DNA of 25,539 bases from an uncultured Planctomycetota bacterium (lineage in GTDB: Bacteria > Planctomycetota > Planctomycetia > Pirellulales > Thermoguttaceae): assembly GCA_902797455.1 (NCBI GenBank), contig CADBTE010000221.1:1-25539 (forward strand), read 5' to 3'. Below are positions 1 through 7,446 of this stretch, one piece after another. Position 1 is the stretch's first letter; each line of letters begins with the position of its first letter. The position numbers and the translations under genes are program-made. The notes beneath the pieces were generated by a model. That model was given only the letters and a program-made list of their open reading frames with translations. It was not told where the DNA came from and did not search any database.

Positions 1-143
1 AGGGAAACACGCACGGCAGCCGACTGTCGCGTGTGTTATTCCAGACGCCTGGGAAGCTCATACTTCCAGGAACTCGAAAAAGCGGCCGTTTCCCCCGTGA
101 TAAGCCGAACAAACCTGATGAAAAACGGGATACACCCTATCGA

Positions 144-962
144 TCACTTCTTCGCCGCGGGTTCGGGGATCTCATGAAATTCGCCGTCACGAAGTTCGTA
201 CCAGCGCAGGTCGATGACCAGATTTTTCCCTTCTCCCTCGCTGCGGCACACGAGGAACCGCGGGCGGCTCGGATCGTCCCCCTGACGCGAAGCGGGAACC
301 AGATCGATCCCGGTGGAGACGTCCAGCTCATACCGATCGAGTACGTTCATCTGACGGTCAACCCGAAGGGTGTTGTAGGTCACCGTCGGGTCGTTTCGGT
401 AGAAACCGAAAATGAGGGAATCGTTCCAGGCGGCCGCCGTCTGGGTCCCACAAATGATCTTCGCGCCAAAGTCGATTTTGTATTCCGCCACGAAGTTAAA
501 GTCAGCGTCGTACTCGGCGACGCGATCGATGGTATGATCCTCCCACGTGGAGGGACCACCGATGAAAAGGTGATCGTTCAGAAAGGTGACTCCGTCGGTC
601 CCGTGACTTTCGGCCAAATCGATCTTTCGAAGAAGATTCAGGTCGGTGTCGTATTCATACAGGCCGATACCCTCACTGGAGGACATCGATACATAGAGTT
701 TGCCGCCGTGCAGGGCGGGATCTCCCGAGTGCACGGGCGCGTTGGTCCAGCAAAGGAGCCTTCCCGTCCAGTCAATCTTGAAGATGGCGTTGGCCGAGAC
801 AAGATAGATCGCGTCTTCGTCACAGCAGATCCCCTGGATGTGGGTAGACGCGTTGGCGAACGCCTCGTCGCTGACCTCAATCGCGCAGGCGCGGGACACA
901 CACAAAAGCACAGTCAGCACCATCAGAAACATCGGGAAAAAGCGCGCGATTTTATCGTTCAT
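144..962 (-). CDS. secreted beta-propeller-like protein, function unknown
   Basis: A 272-residue protein with a clear signal peptide: K4 and R7 precede a hydrophobic core at about residues 8-22, with likely cleavage after A27 (motif ACA-I). The mature part is a run of short beta-strand blocks with recurring 'Y.YD.D.N' and 'HG.KLYVS' patterns (for example around GLYEYDTDLN and AEYDADFNF), the look of a small NHL/WD-like beta-propeller. I see no catalytic motif, so a binding or structural role outside the cytoplasm is only an inference. AAAGG at 971-975 lies 8 nt before the ATG, and a TTGACT-17-TACATT promoter lies upstream. A 361-codon plus-strand reading frame overlaps it but has no signal peptide, domain or ribosome site and is treated as its shadow. 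Confidence 0.75.
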   Translation of the reverse strand: MNDKIARFFPMFLMVLTVLLCVSRACAIEVSDEAFANASTHIQGICCDEDAIYLVSANAIFKIDWTGRLLCWTNAPVHSGDPALHGGKLYVSMSSSEGIGLYEYDTDLNLLRKIDLAESHGTDGVTFLNDHLFIGGPSTWEDHTIDRVAEYDADFNFVAEYKIDFGAKIICGTQTAAAWNDSLIFGFYRNDPTVTYNTLRVDRQMNVLDRYELDVSTGIDLVPASRQGDDPSRPRFLVCRSEGEGKNLVIDLRWYELRDGEFHEIPEPAAKK

Positions 963-999
963 GAAAAATACCTTTCGTTCATCACCGTTCTTCTTTTAG

Positions 1000-1017
1000 C
1001 CCCCCCCCCAAAAAAAA
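1000..1017. repeat. C10/A8 homopolymer junction
   Basis: Ten C followed by eight A on the plus strand (T8G10 on the minus strand), in the leader of the minus-strand gene just downstream of its predicted -10 element. Such tracts are prone to slippage in replication and transcription, and also to sequencing length errors, so the exact length should be treated with caution. Confidence 0.85.
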
Positions 1018-1044
1018 TGTACCCCCGGCGTACCCCAAAGTCAA
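1016..1044 (-). promoter_or_regulatory. sigma70-like promoter for the beta-propeller gene
   Basis: On the minus strand TTGACT (1044-1039) and TACATT (1021-1016) are separated by exactly 17 bp. The -10 element runs directly into T8 then G10 (plus strand C10 at 1000-1009, A8 at 1010-1017), so the predicted start point falls at the T/G junction, about 48 nt before the ATG at 962. Predicted from sequence only. Confidence 0.5.
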
Positions 1045-1091
1045 GTGTTTCGGTTCTATCCCGATTTTACTGTCAGGACAATACGAATCGT

Positions 1092-1119
1092 TTGTATGCA
1101 GGGGGATTTTGTGTATAAT
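1092..1119 (+). promoter_or_regulatory. sigma70-like promoter for the Sel1-repeat gene
   Basis: TTGTAT (1092-1097) and a perfect TATAAT (1114-1119) are spaced by 16 bp. The predicted start near 1126 gives a leader of about 40 nt before the ATG at 1167, which has GAGGA at 1156-1160 as ribosome site. Confidence 0.55.
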
Positions 1120-1166
1120 GGTCCTGTCTCGGTTACTCCCTTTCCCCTAAAAAACGAGGATCAGCC

Positions 1167-2168
1167 ATGAAATCTTCCATCCTCCTTCGCCCGGCGCTCG
1201 CATCGGCCGCGCTCTTAACGCTGGCGCTTTTCTCCACCCTGTGGTTTGCCGCGGCCGACGCGGCCGACAGCCAAAGTGTTTCCGGTATTGTCGCTGACAT
1301 CGAGGACGATCTGGCAGACGACTTCAGCTTCGATCTTGACGAGGGCGAGACGGATAGTGAGGACAAAGACCTCGACGACCTGGGAGAGGAACCGCCGCTT
1401 CTGGAAGAGGGACAGGATGAGGACGACGCCTCGACGATACCCGACCAGATGCGTGCTCTCTTCGCTCGGGCCGACGCGGGGGACGCCGAGGCTCAAAACC
1501 TGATCGGGGTCTGCTATTTTTATGGCAAACGGGTAGAGAAGAATATCAAGGAAGCCGTCATCTGGTTCTCCCGTTCCGCCGCGCTCGGAAACCCCAAGGG
1601 GCAGACCAACCTGGCGCTCTGCTATCTCGACGGCTCTGGCGGCAAGCGCAACGAGATCGAAGCCAGACGGCTCCTCCGACTCGCGGCTAATCAGGGATAT
1701 GCCAACGCTCAGTACGAGCTCGGTTCACTGCTGGAATCGTATGAAACGAAGACAACCGACAAAGAGGCCGCCGCCTGGCTGCGCCGGGCAGCCGAGCAAA
1801 ATCATCCCTCGGCCCAGTACCGCCTGGGGGTCTGTTACGCTACCGGCAAGGGAGTCATCAAGAATGAGGAGACGGCGTTCGGCTGGTTCCGCAAGGCCGC
1901 CGATCAAGGACAGACCGACGCCGAGCTGGCGATGGGGTTGTGTTATACCTTCGGCCAGGGGGTGAAGGTCAACGGGGCCAAGGCGGTTCGCTGGCTCTAT
2001 AAGGCCGCGAGAAAAGGGAACGCTGAGGCGCAGTTCTACCTAGGGATGCACTACATCCATGGCGATGGGGTGAAACGCAGCATCGACGAGGCGGTCCGAT
2101 GGTTCCGCAAAGCCGCCGCTCAGGGACACGACGGGGCCGATGAAGAGCTGCGGCGCCTGGGGAAATAA
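1167..2168 (+). CDS. secreted Sel1-repeat (TPR-like) protein
   Basis: A 333-residue protein. Residues 1-32 form a signal peptide (R8, then a hydrophobic stretch at about 10-30, likely cleaved near ADA32). Residues 44-87 are an extremely acidic linker with 24 Asp/Glu and only one Lys. From about residue 106 to the end there are six Sel1-type repeats of about 36 residues, with the family pattern 'AQ..LG.CY..G.GV..N...A..W.RKAA.QG'. Sel1 repeats form alpha/alpha superhelices used as protein-binding scaffolds, so an extracytoplasmic adaptor role is likely but the partner is unknown. The ATG at 1167 is supported by GAGGA six bases upstream. The gene is divergent from the beta-propeller gene. Confidence 0.9.
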   Translation: MKSSILLRPALASAALLTLALFSTLWFAAADAADSQSVSGIVADIEDDLADDFSFDLDEGETDSEDKDLDDLGEEPPLLEEGQDEDDASTIPDQMRALFARADAGDAEAQNLIGVCYFYGKRVEKNIKEAVIWFSRSAALGNPKGQTNLALCYLDGSGGKRNEIEARRLLRLAANQGYANAQYELGSLLESYETKTTDKEAAAWLRRAAEQNHPSAQYRLGVCYATGKGVIKNEETAFGWFRKAADQGQTDAELAMGLCYTFGQGVKVNGAKAVRWLYKAARKGNAEAQFYLGMHYIHGDGVKRSIDEAVRWFRKAAAQGHDGADEELRRLGK

Positions 2169-2206
2169 AAAACATATGACGCAAAAGAGGAAGGAGAAAG
2201 GGGTAT

Positions 2207-2277
2207 TTACCCGGCAAGGATTCGAACCTTGACTAAGGGAACCAAAATCCCTGGTGCTACCGTTACACCACCGGGTA
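2207..2277 (-). tRNA. tRNA-Gln (anticodon UUG)
   Basis: Read on the minus strand, a full 71-nt cloverleaf is visible. The 7-bp acceptor TACCCGG/CCGGGTA has the weak U1-A72 pair usual in bacterial tRNA-Gln, followed by discriminator A (2207). The D-stem is GTGT/GCAC with a GG-containing loop. The anticodon stem AGGGA/TCCCT closes the loop TTTTGGT, giving anticodon TTG. The T-arm is CAAGG-TTCGAAT-CCTTG. CCA is not encoded; the next genomic bases read ATA. It sits antisense between two plus-strand genes, so it needs its own promoter. Confidence 0.96.
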
Positions 2278-2410
2278 ACAAGTGCCGATTCGCGGCGCCT
2301 TAGGTAAGAATTGCGGCAAGAGACATCCTGTCTCCCACCGCCTCCTTAGCGGTGTATTATGGGGGAAATCGGAAATCTTACAATACCCCTTTGTGAAAAA
2401 CCCTCCCCGG

Positions 2411-2417
2411 GGAGAAG
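2411..2417 (+). promoter_or_regulatory. ribosome binding site fixing the first signal peptidase start
   Basis: GGAGAAG lies 8 nt before the ATG at 2426. The open frame extends upstream to 2282, directly after the tRNA, but that extension is not protein-like, so this site decides the start. The site overlaps a perfect palindrome, CTCCCCGGGGAG (2403-2414), which could partly mask it. Confidence 0.65.
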
Positions 2418-2425
2418 CAGCCGTG

Positions 2426-3754
2426 ATGGATCCTTTAACCCCCATAAGACCGCCCAGCGCCGACCAAGCTTCTTTGCGGAGAATCCTCTTTCTTGTCGTG
2501 GTGGTGGCGCTTCTGATCGGGAGCTTTTTCTGCCCGCGCTCCTTTCGGGCCCGAGTGGCAGGTTCGTCGATGGAACCGACCCTGCCCGGCCCGCGCGTGG
2601 AACTGCGCTGCCCGATCTGCGGCCGGACAACCTGTCTGACCGCTGAGATCCAGACGCTGAGTCATTTGGAGGATTTTCGCTATTGCGGCTGCCTCGCCTG
2701 CGGCTACACACTTGTCCCGGTTCAGCCAAACACGGTCCCCGGCAGTTCGCTGAAGATTACCTCCAAGTGGAGACACTTCCCCAAACGGTGGGAGGTGGTT
2801 TTGGTCACCCCGCCGACCGAAGATGATACTCCCCCGGCCATTAAGCGTGTGATTGGACTCCCGGGGGAGCGGGTCGAGATCGTCCGAGGGGAAATCCTCA
2901 TCGATGGTCAACCGGTTCATGACGCTCCCTGGGACCAAAAACTCACCGCGGTCGACTCGATGACACCGCGGCGCGAGGGGCGGGCCCTTCTGTTCACCCA
3001 CACCGCCGCGGTCCCCTTTGGGCCTGATCAGGCCGGTTCGCCTCGTCCGGATCCGATTCCGACCCCGCTGACCAACGAGATCCCCCGATTGGAGACGGCC
3101 CAGCCGATCGCCTTGGAATATCTGCATGATTTTGCCTTGGATGTCACGCTATCCTCCACCGGAGGGGAAGAGCCAATTCGGATCGTTGTCGATCAGGGGG
3201 ATCTCCGCTGGCTGGTCACCTTTGATCGAACAAAGGGGGTGCTCTCGGTGGCGCAAGCGCCGGGGAAGAGCGAAAAAGCCATCGGCCAATGGCAGACGGA
3301 GGACTTTTCTCGAACCACCGCCGTGTCGGTGTCGCTGGGCGATGTCTCGGCGGGCAGCGCAGCAGGCTGCCTGCAGATGCGTTTTCTTCGCCGGAACGCC
3401 GAATTTTTGCTCGATGGTCAATCCTGGCTGATTGTTCCCGCCAACATCTCCTTGGATGATTGGAAAAAAGGGAAAAACATCCCTATCAGTACCCCGGCGG
3501 CGGTTCTGCTCCCGGGAAATCTCTCCGCCGAGACAGAGGATCCCCAGACACTCCTGGCCGCCTGCGGAATCGAAGAGCTTACCCTGCTGCGCGGTGTCTG
3601 CTTCAGCGAACCGAATCCCACGCGCGTCTACGAGGTTCCCCGGGGGTGTTACTTCCTTCTCGGGGACAATTCGGCCGCTTCGATCGACAGCCGTCTTTGG
3701 CCGGCGTTTGTGCCGAGGAGGGCAATCCGCGGTACGGTAACCTCTTGCCTGTAA
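2426..3754 (+). CDS. lepB-like: type I signal peptidase (S26), zinc-ribbon-like variant
   Basis: From the ATG at 2426 this is a 442-residue membrane-anchored peptidase that would remove signal peptides from exported proteins. One transmembrane helix (about 18-36) is followed by the catalytic box 'GSSMEPTL' with nucleophile S48, 'RWEVVLV' (121-127), and 'IKRVIGLPGE' with general base K140. The last conserved box, 'GDNSAASIDSRLW', starts at G413. Two features are unlike classical LepB. CxxC pairs at C62/C65 and C89/C92 resemble a zinc ribbon just after the serine box. About 250 residues lie between the lysine box and the GDN box, containing a beta-rich segment (about 225-340) reminiscent of LamG/concanavalin-like sandwiches. 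It is the shorter of two tandem paralogues. The S/K dyad is intact, so activity is expected. Confidence 0.92.
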   Translation: MDPLTPIRPPSADQASLRRILFLVVVVALLIGSFFCPRSFRARVAGSSMEPTLPGPRVELRCPICGRTTCLTAEIQTLSHLEDFRYCGCLACGYTLVPVQPNTVPGSSLKITSKWRHFPKRWEVVLVTPPTEDDTPPAIKRVIGLPGERVEIVRGEILIDGQPVHDAPWDQKLTAVDSMTPRREGRALLFTHTAAVPFGPDQAGSPRPDPIPTPLTNEIPRLETAQPIALEYLHDFALDVTLSSTGGEEPIRIVVDQGDLRWLVTFDRTKGVLSVAQAPGKSEKAIGQWQTEDFSRTTAVSVSLGDVSAGSAAGCLQMRFLRRNAEFLLDGQSWLIVPANISLDDWKKGKNIPISTPAAVLLPGNLSAETEDPQTLLAACGIEELTLLRGVCFSEPNPTRVYEVPRGCYFLLGDNSAASIDSRLWPAFVPRRAIRGTVTSCL

Positions 3755-3773
3755 AGAGTTGCTCTAATATAAT
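3745..3773 (+). promoter_or_regulatory. sigma70-like promoter between the two signal peptidases
   Basis: TTGCCT (3745-3750) overlaps the last codons of the upstream gene. It is followed, after exactly 17 bp, by a perfect TATAAT (3768-3773). The spacer holds a short AGAG-TTG-CTCT dyad. The predicted start near 3780 leaves a leader of about 90 nt before 3872, so the second peptidase could be expressed independently of the first. Confidence 0.55.
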
Positions 3774-3871
3774 GATTCAATCCGTTTTTTCTGGAAATTT
3801 CCGCCCCGCCAGCACCGTATTCGACTAACTCCAAGATTCGGTGTTGGCCGTTCCTCTGCACAACAGCGCGC

Positions 3872-5818
3872 ATGGAATCCCCAAACACTATCCGCAATGA
3901 AACGACGATCGAACAGGGAGTCATGTTTCAGTCCGTTCGCGAAATGGTCGAAACACTGGCGGTCGCCCTCCTTTTGTCGATCCTCTTTAAATTCTTCATT
4001 GCCGAGGCGTACGTCATCCCGACCGGCTCGATGGCCCCCACATTGATGGGACGCCACAAAGATATTCTCTGCCCGGAGTGCGGCTTCCGGTTCCAGGTCA
4101 ACGCCAGCGAAGAGATGGACAACGAACACAACATCCCCAACGGAATCGTTGTCGCCGCGGGAACATGCCCCAACTGCGGCCATACGCAAAAACTTCTCGA
4201 TGCCCCGTCATTCAAGGGGGATCGTGTTATCGTCAATAAGTGTGTCCCCTCGATGCGTTCGACCCGTCGGTGGGATGTCTCTGTCTTCCGCTGCCCCGCG
4301 GTTCCTAAGAACAACTACATCAAGCGGATCGTCGGCCTCCCCAACGAAGATGTCCGTATTCAGTACGGTGACATCTTTGTCCGCGCCGTCGATCCCGACG
4401 GGACACGCGGTGAGTTTGAAATCGCCAATAAACCGCTCAGCTATCTCCTGTCTATTCTCCAGACGGTCGATGATGACTCCTGCCGTCCCACGCGCCTGCT
4501 GGAGGCCGGTTGGCCCTCTCGCTGGAGAGACGAGCTCTCGCGCCAAAACCCCGGTGGTGCCAGTGCCGGCTGGGTCGAGGTCGACGGCGGTTTCTACTGC
4601 TCGGGGAAGGTGGTACCGACACAGGATTCTCCGAGCTTCGAACCGGCTTCGATGGAGGCTTTTGACGCTGAGTGGCAAAAGCTTCAAGAGGAGAAGCTGA
4701 TCGGCGACGATGGAACGCTCTGGCTGCGTTATCGCCACATCGTTACCCCCTCAGATGTATGGAACGCGCTCGATCAGCAGCAGCCGGCCAGCGCATGGAT
4801 CGAAAACGGCAAGATTCAAAACAATCCTCAGCTGGTGACCGACATGACGGCCTACAACACCGGTATCCCTGTCCGGGATCCGCGCAGTGCCGAGACTTAT
4901 GGCGGTTTGACCCAGCACAAATCGGTGGGAGGACTGGGGTTCAACTGGACAGGAGATTTGGCGATCTCCTGTCAGATGAGTTTCGGCGCCTTCGGCGAAG
5001 GGGAACAGATCACCTTCGAGCTGGTCAAGGGAGGGACGCTCTTCCGCGCCCGAATTCTTCCGGCCGAATCGAAGGCGGTTTTAGAAATCCCATCGATTCC
5101 GCTCTTTACGCCGCTGGAGGCTCCGGTAACGCTGGCCCCCGAGAAAAAATACAAGGTTATTTTCCTCAATATCGACGAGCAGCTTCGTCTGGTCATCGAC
5201 GGCCGCCCGGTCGAGTTCCCCAATGACGGCCGGTACGACCACCTCTGCCAACCTCTGTCCAACGGCACGCCCGGGGTGCTGCCGCGCAATCGTGACCCGA
5301 ACGGACTCGATCTGTCACCGGCGGCAATCGGCGTTAAGGGAGGGGCAGTAGAGGTCAGTCACCTGAAGATCCTGCGCGACATCTACTACATCGCGATGGG
5401 GGAAGACCACCAGGAACCGATCGAATCGATCTTCTCGCGCGGCGCGGTTGAGGGAGAGCTGGTCTCGATGCGTTCCAACGCGCGCTGCGACCGATTCTTC
5501 GCTCGTCCGCTTGCGAACCTTAGTGAGGAGACGCTCACCGAGTTCTACAGTGACCCCAGCCGGTGGAACGGTTACGGAAACACCAAGTCGGTTCTCTTCC
5601 GTCAGGGAGACAACGCTTTCCTCGCTTTGGGGGACAACAGCGGATTAAGCCAAGACAGCCGTCTGTGGGCCGAAAATCATGACGATATTCCCCACTACGT
5701 TGACCGCCGGCTGATGCTCGGCAAGGCGGTCTGTGTCTTCTGGCCGCATGGGAAACCGATCCCCGGGACGAACCTCTTCCTCATCCCCGACTTCGCCCGA
5801 ATGCGGGGGATCGATTAG
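3872..5818 (+). CDS. lepB-like: large type I signal peptidase (S26), zinc-ribbon-like variant
   Basis: A 648-residue paralogue of the upstream peptidase; E. coli LepB has 324. A single helix (about 28-44) leads into 'VIPTGSMAPTL' with nucleophile S53. CxxC pairs C67/C70 and C99/C102 follow, then 'KGDRVIVNK', 'RRWDVSVF' and 'YIKRIVGLP' with general base K151. The terminal box 'LGDNSGLSQDSRLW' lies near the C-terminus. Between the lysine and GDN boxes is an insert of about 430 residues. Its C-terminal part ('FNWTGDLAIS', 'LRLVIDGRPVEF') has the strand pattern of a LamG/concanavalin-like domain. The start is uncertain: the ATG at 3872 lacks a clear ribosome site, and M18 (3923) has AGGGAG only 2 nt upstream. 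Both starts retain the anchor and active site. Confidence 0.93.
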   Translation: MESPNTIRNETTIEQGVMFQSVREMVETLAVALLLSILFKFFIAEAYVIPTGSMAPTLMGRHKDILCPECGFRFQVNASEEMDNEHNIPNGIVVAAGTCPNCGHTQKLLDAPSFKGDRVIVNKCVPSMRSTRRWDVSVFRCPAVPKNNYIKRIVGLPNEDVRIQYGDIFVRAVDPDGTRGEFEIANKPLSYLLSILQTVDDDSCRPTRLLEAGWPSRWRDELSRQNPGGASAGWVEVDGGFYCSGKVVPTQDSPSFEPASMEAFDAEWQKLQEEKLIGDDGTLWLRYRHIVTPSDVWNALDQQQPASAWIENGKIQNNPQLVTDMTAYNTGIPVRDPRSAETYGGLTQHKSVGGLGFNWTGDLAISCQMSFGAFGEGEQITFELVKGGTLFRARILPAESKAVLEIPSIPLFTPLEAPVTLAPEKKYKVIFLNIDEQLRLVIDGRPVEFPNDGRYDHLCQPLSNGTPGVLPRNRDPNGLDLSPAAIGVKGGAVEVSHLKILRDIYYIAMGEDHQEPIESIFSRGAVEGELVSMRSNARCDRFFARPLANLSEETLTEFYSDPSRWNGYGNTKSVLFRQGDNAFLALGDNSGLSQDSRLWAENHDDIPHYVDRRLMLGKAVCVFWPHGKPIPGTNLFLIPDFARMRGID

Positions 5819-5909
5819 AGAATCAACAGGCAGAAACTATCCGCACTTTATGGCAGCGATAGCACACGCGCTAAGATAAAAAGGATCAGCTTTAAGGAAT
5901 CAAAGAGCT

Positions 5910-7187
5910 ATGCTTGACAGAAAATTCATCCTCGAAAATGCCGACGCGGTGAAGCTCAACTGCAAAAACCGCAACGTGACTGCTGACGTCGACCGGTTCA
6001 TTGCTCTGGAAACCGAGCGTCGAGAGGGGCAGCGCCGCTTGGAGGAGCTCAATCAAGAGGCAAACGCCACAGCGAAAAAGGTTGGCAAGTGCACCACCCC
6101 CGAGGAACGATCCGCGACAATCGAGCTGGGGAAGAAGCTCCGTGAGCAGATCAGTCAGCTCGCTTCTGTACTGAAAAACACGGAGGTGGAGGTCGACCTC
6201 CTACAGCGTTCCATCCCCAATATGGCGCACCCCGACGCCCCTGTCGGTGACGATGACACCGCCAATACCGCCTGCGGTTATGGGAAGACACCGCTGCCGA
6301 AATTCGACTTTACTCCGCTCGATCACGTCGAACTGGCCAAGGGGCTCGATCTGATCGATTTCGAGGGGGGAGCGCGCGTGGCGGGAGCCGGTTTTTACTT
6401 CCTCAAGAACGAGGCGGTCCTCTTGGAATTGGCGCTTCAGCAGTACGCCGTCAGTTTCCTGATGAAACGAGGATTCATCCCCGCTTCGACACCCGACCTG
6501 GCGAAGAACGAGATTCTGCAGGGGACCGGCTATATCCCTCGCGGGAACGAGACCCAGATCTACTCGATCGAGAACACTGACTTGTCGTTGGTCGCCACCG
6601 CCGAAATCACCCTCGGCGGTCTGCTGGCCGGACGTGTAATCGATGCCGAGGAACTTCCTCTGAAGTTCTGCGGCACCAGCCATTGCTTCCGTACCGAGGC
6701 AGGCGCCGCAGGGCGTGCCTCGCGCGGCCTGTATCGGGTCCATCAGTTCACCAAGATCGAAATGTTCGCCTTCACCCTCCCGGAGCACAGCGAAGCGATG
6801 CACAGCGAGCTCCTGTCGATGGAACGGGAGATATTCGATAATCTCGGGCTCCCTTATCGCGTCGTCGACACCGCCACCGGTGACCTCGGCGGCCCGGCGT
6901 ATCGCAAGTTCGACCTCGAGGCGTGGATGCCCGGCCGCGGCGATTACGGTGAGGTGACCAGCACCTCAAACTGCACCGACTACCAGGCCCGCCGTCTGAA
7001 CGCCCGCTACAAGATCAAAGATGAAAGGGGGACTCACTTCCTTCATACGCTCAACGGCACGGCAATCGCCGTCAGCAGGGCGCTGGTGGCGATTATGGAG
7101 AACTACCAACGGGCCGACGGATCGATCGTCGTCCCTGAGGTCCTTCGTCCCTGTGTCGGCTGCGACCTGATCGAGCGAAAGAAATAA
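5910..7187 (+). CDS. serS: seryl-tRNA synthetase
   Basis: A 425-residue class II aminoacyl-tRNA synthetase, the normal bacterial SerRS length, that charges tRNA-Ser in the cytoplasm. Residues about 27-100 form the charged antiparallel coiled-coil arm that contacts the long variable arm of tRNA-Ser. The catalytic domain shows the TAE motif ('VATAEITL'), motif 2 ('CFRTEAGAAGRASRGLYRVHQF', about 257-278) and motif 3 ('NGTAIAVSRALVAIMENYQ', near 380-400). The C-terminus 'IVVPEVLRPCVG' is also typical. It lies 91 bp after the second signal peptidase. A weak TAAGAT -10-like element at 5872-5877 might give it a separate promoter, but no good -35 goes with it. A small membrane-protein gene follows 13 bp later. 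Confidence 0.98.
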   Translation: MLDRKFILENADAVKLNCKNRNVTADVDRFIALETERREGQRRLEELNQEANATAKKVGKCTTPEERSATIELGKKLREQISQLASVLKNTEVEVDLLQRSIPNMAHPDAPVGDDDTANTACGYGKTPLPKFDFTPLDHVELAKGLDLIDFEGGARVAGAGFYFLKNEAVLLELALQQYAVSFLMKRGFIPASTPDLAKNEILQGTGYIPRGNETQIYSIENTDLSLVATAEITLGGLLAGRVIDAEELPLKFCGTSHCFRTEAGAAGRASRGLYRVHQFTKIEMFAFTLPEHSEAMHSELLSMEREIFDNLGLPYRVVDTATGDLGGPAYRKFDLEAWMPGRGDYGEVTSTSNCTDYQARRLNARYKIKDERGTHFLHTLNGTAIAVSRALVAIMENYQRADGSIVVPEVLRPCVGCDLIERKK

Positions 7188-7200
7188 AGGGAAATCATTT

Positions 7201-7395
7201 ATGAGCGCGCTGTTCGCCTATTTCGAGTTTTCCGCCTTCAAGCTGGCGATCCTCCCGGTGGTCGCCTTCGCGCTGGTCTATGCCGCGTCGCGTCATGAAC
7301 GGCCGGAGGCGATCCTTCGTCACGCCTTTAAGGTCCTTCTCTGGACGGTCGCGGCCACGGCGGTCTTCTACCTTCTTCTTCGCAGGTTCACCTAA
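7201..7395 (+). CDS. small two-helix membrane protein, unknown function
   Basis: A 64-residue protein with two predicted transmembrane helices (about 12-30 and 43-60), joined by a short charged, His/Arg-rich loop ('SRHERPEAILRHAFK') and ending in 'LLRRFT'. AAAGGGAAA ends about 7 nt before the ATG. The gene begins 13 bp after serS and ends about 50 bp before the TrkA-like gene, so it is probably co-transcribed. I do not recognise a family. A role connected with its neighbours is possible only by position. Confidence 0.7.
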   Translation: MSALFAYFEFSAFKLAILPVVAFALVYAASRHERPEAILRHAFKVLLWTVAATAVFYLLLRRFT

Positions 7396-7446
7396 TGTGA
7401 ACAAGAGCCAGGAAACTTATTCGATAAGGAGCGGTTGGCAAGAAGT

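Noticed and set aside
50..73. Imperfect hairpin after the beta-propeller gene
   Set aside because: The arms need a bulge, no T-run follows on the minus strand, and it lies about 70 nt past the stop, so a terminator call is not justified.
33..1118. 361-codon plus-strand open frame over the beta-propeller gene
   Set aside because: It has no ribosome site, signal peptide or recognisable domain. The opposite strand has a signal peptide, a ribosome site, a promoter and beta-propeller-like repeats.
2336..2354. CACCGC/GCGGTG hairpin whose loop region reads CCTCCTTA, identical to the 16S anti-Shine-Dalgarno
   Set aside because: It is striking, but short (6 bp) and could be chance. On the minus strand the same bases read TAAGGAGG, but only an 8-codon frame follows. 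There is no further support for a riboregulator or leader peptide.
7435..7446. TTG start for trkA four codons upstream
   Set aside because: It is only 3 nt from AAGGAG, which is too close. The resulting MARS extension is absent from the canonical TrkA N-terminus, so the ATG at 7447 was preferred.
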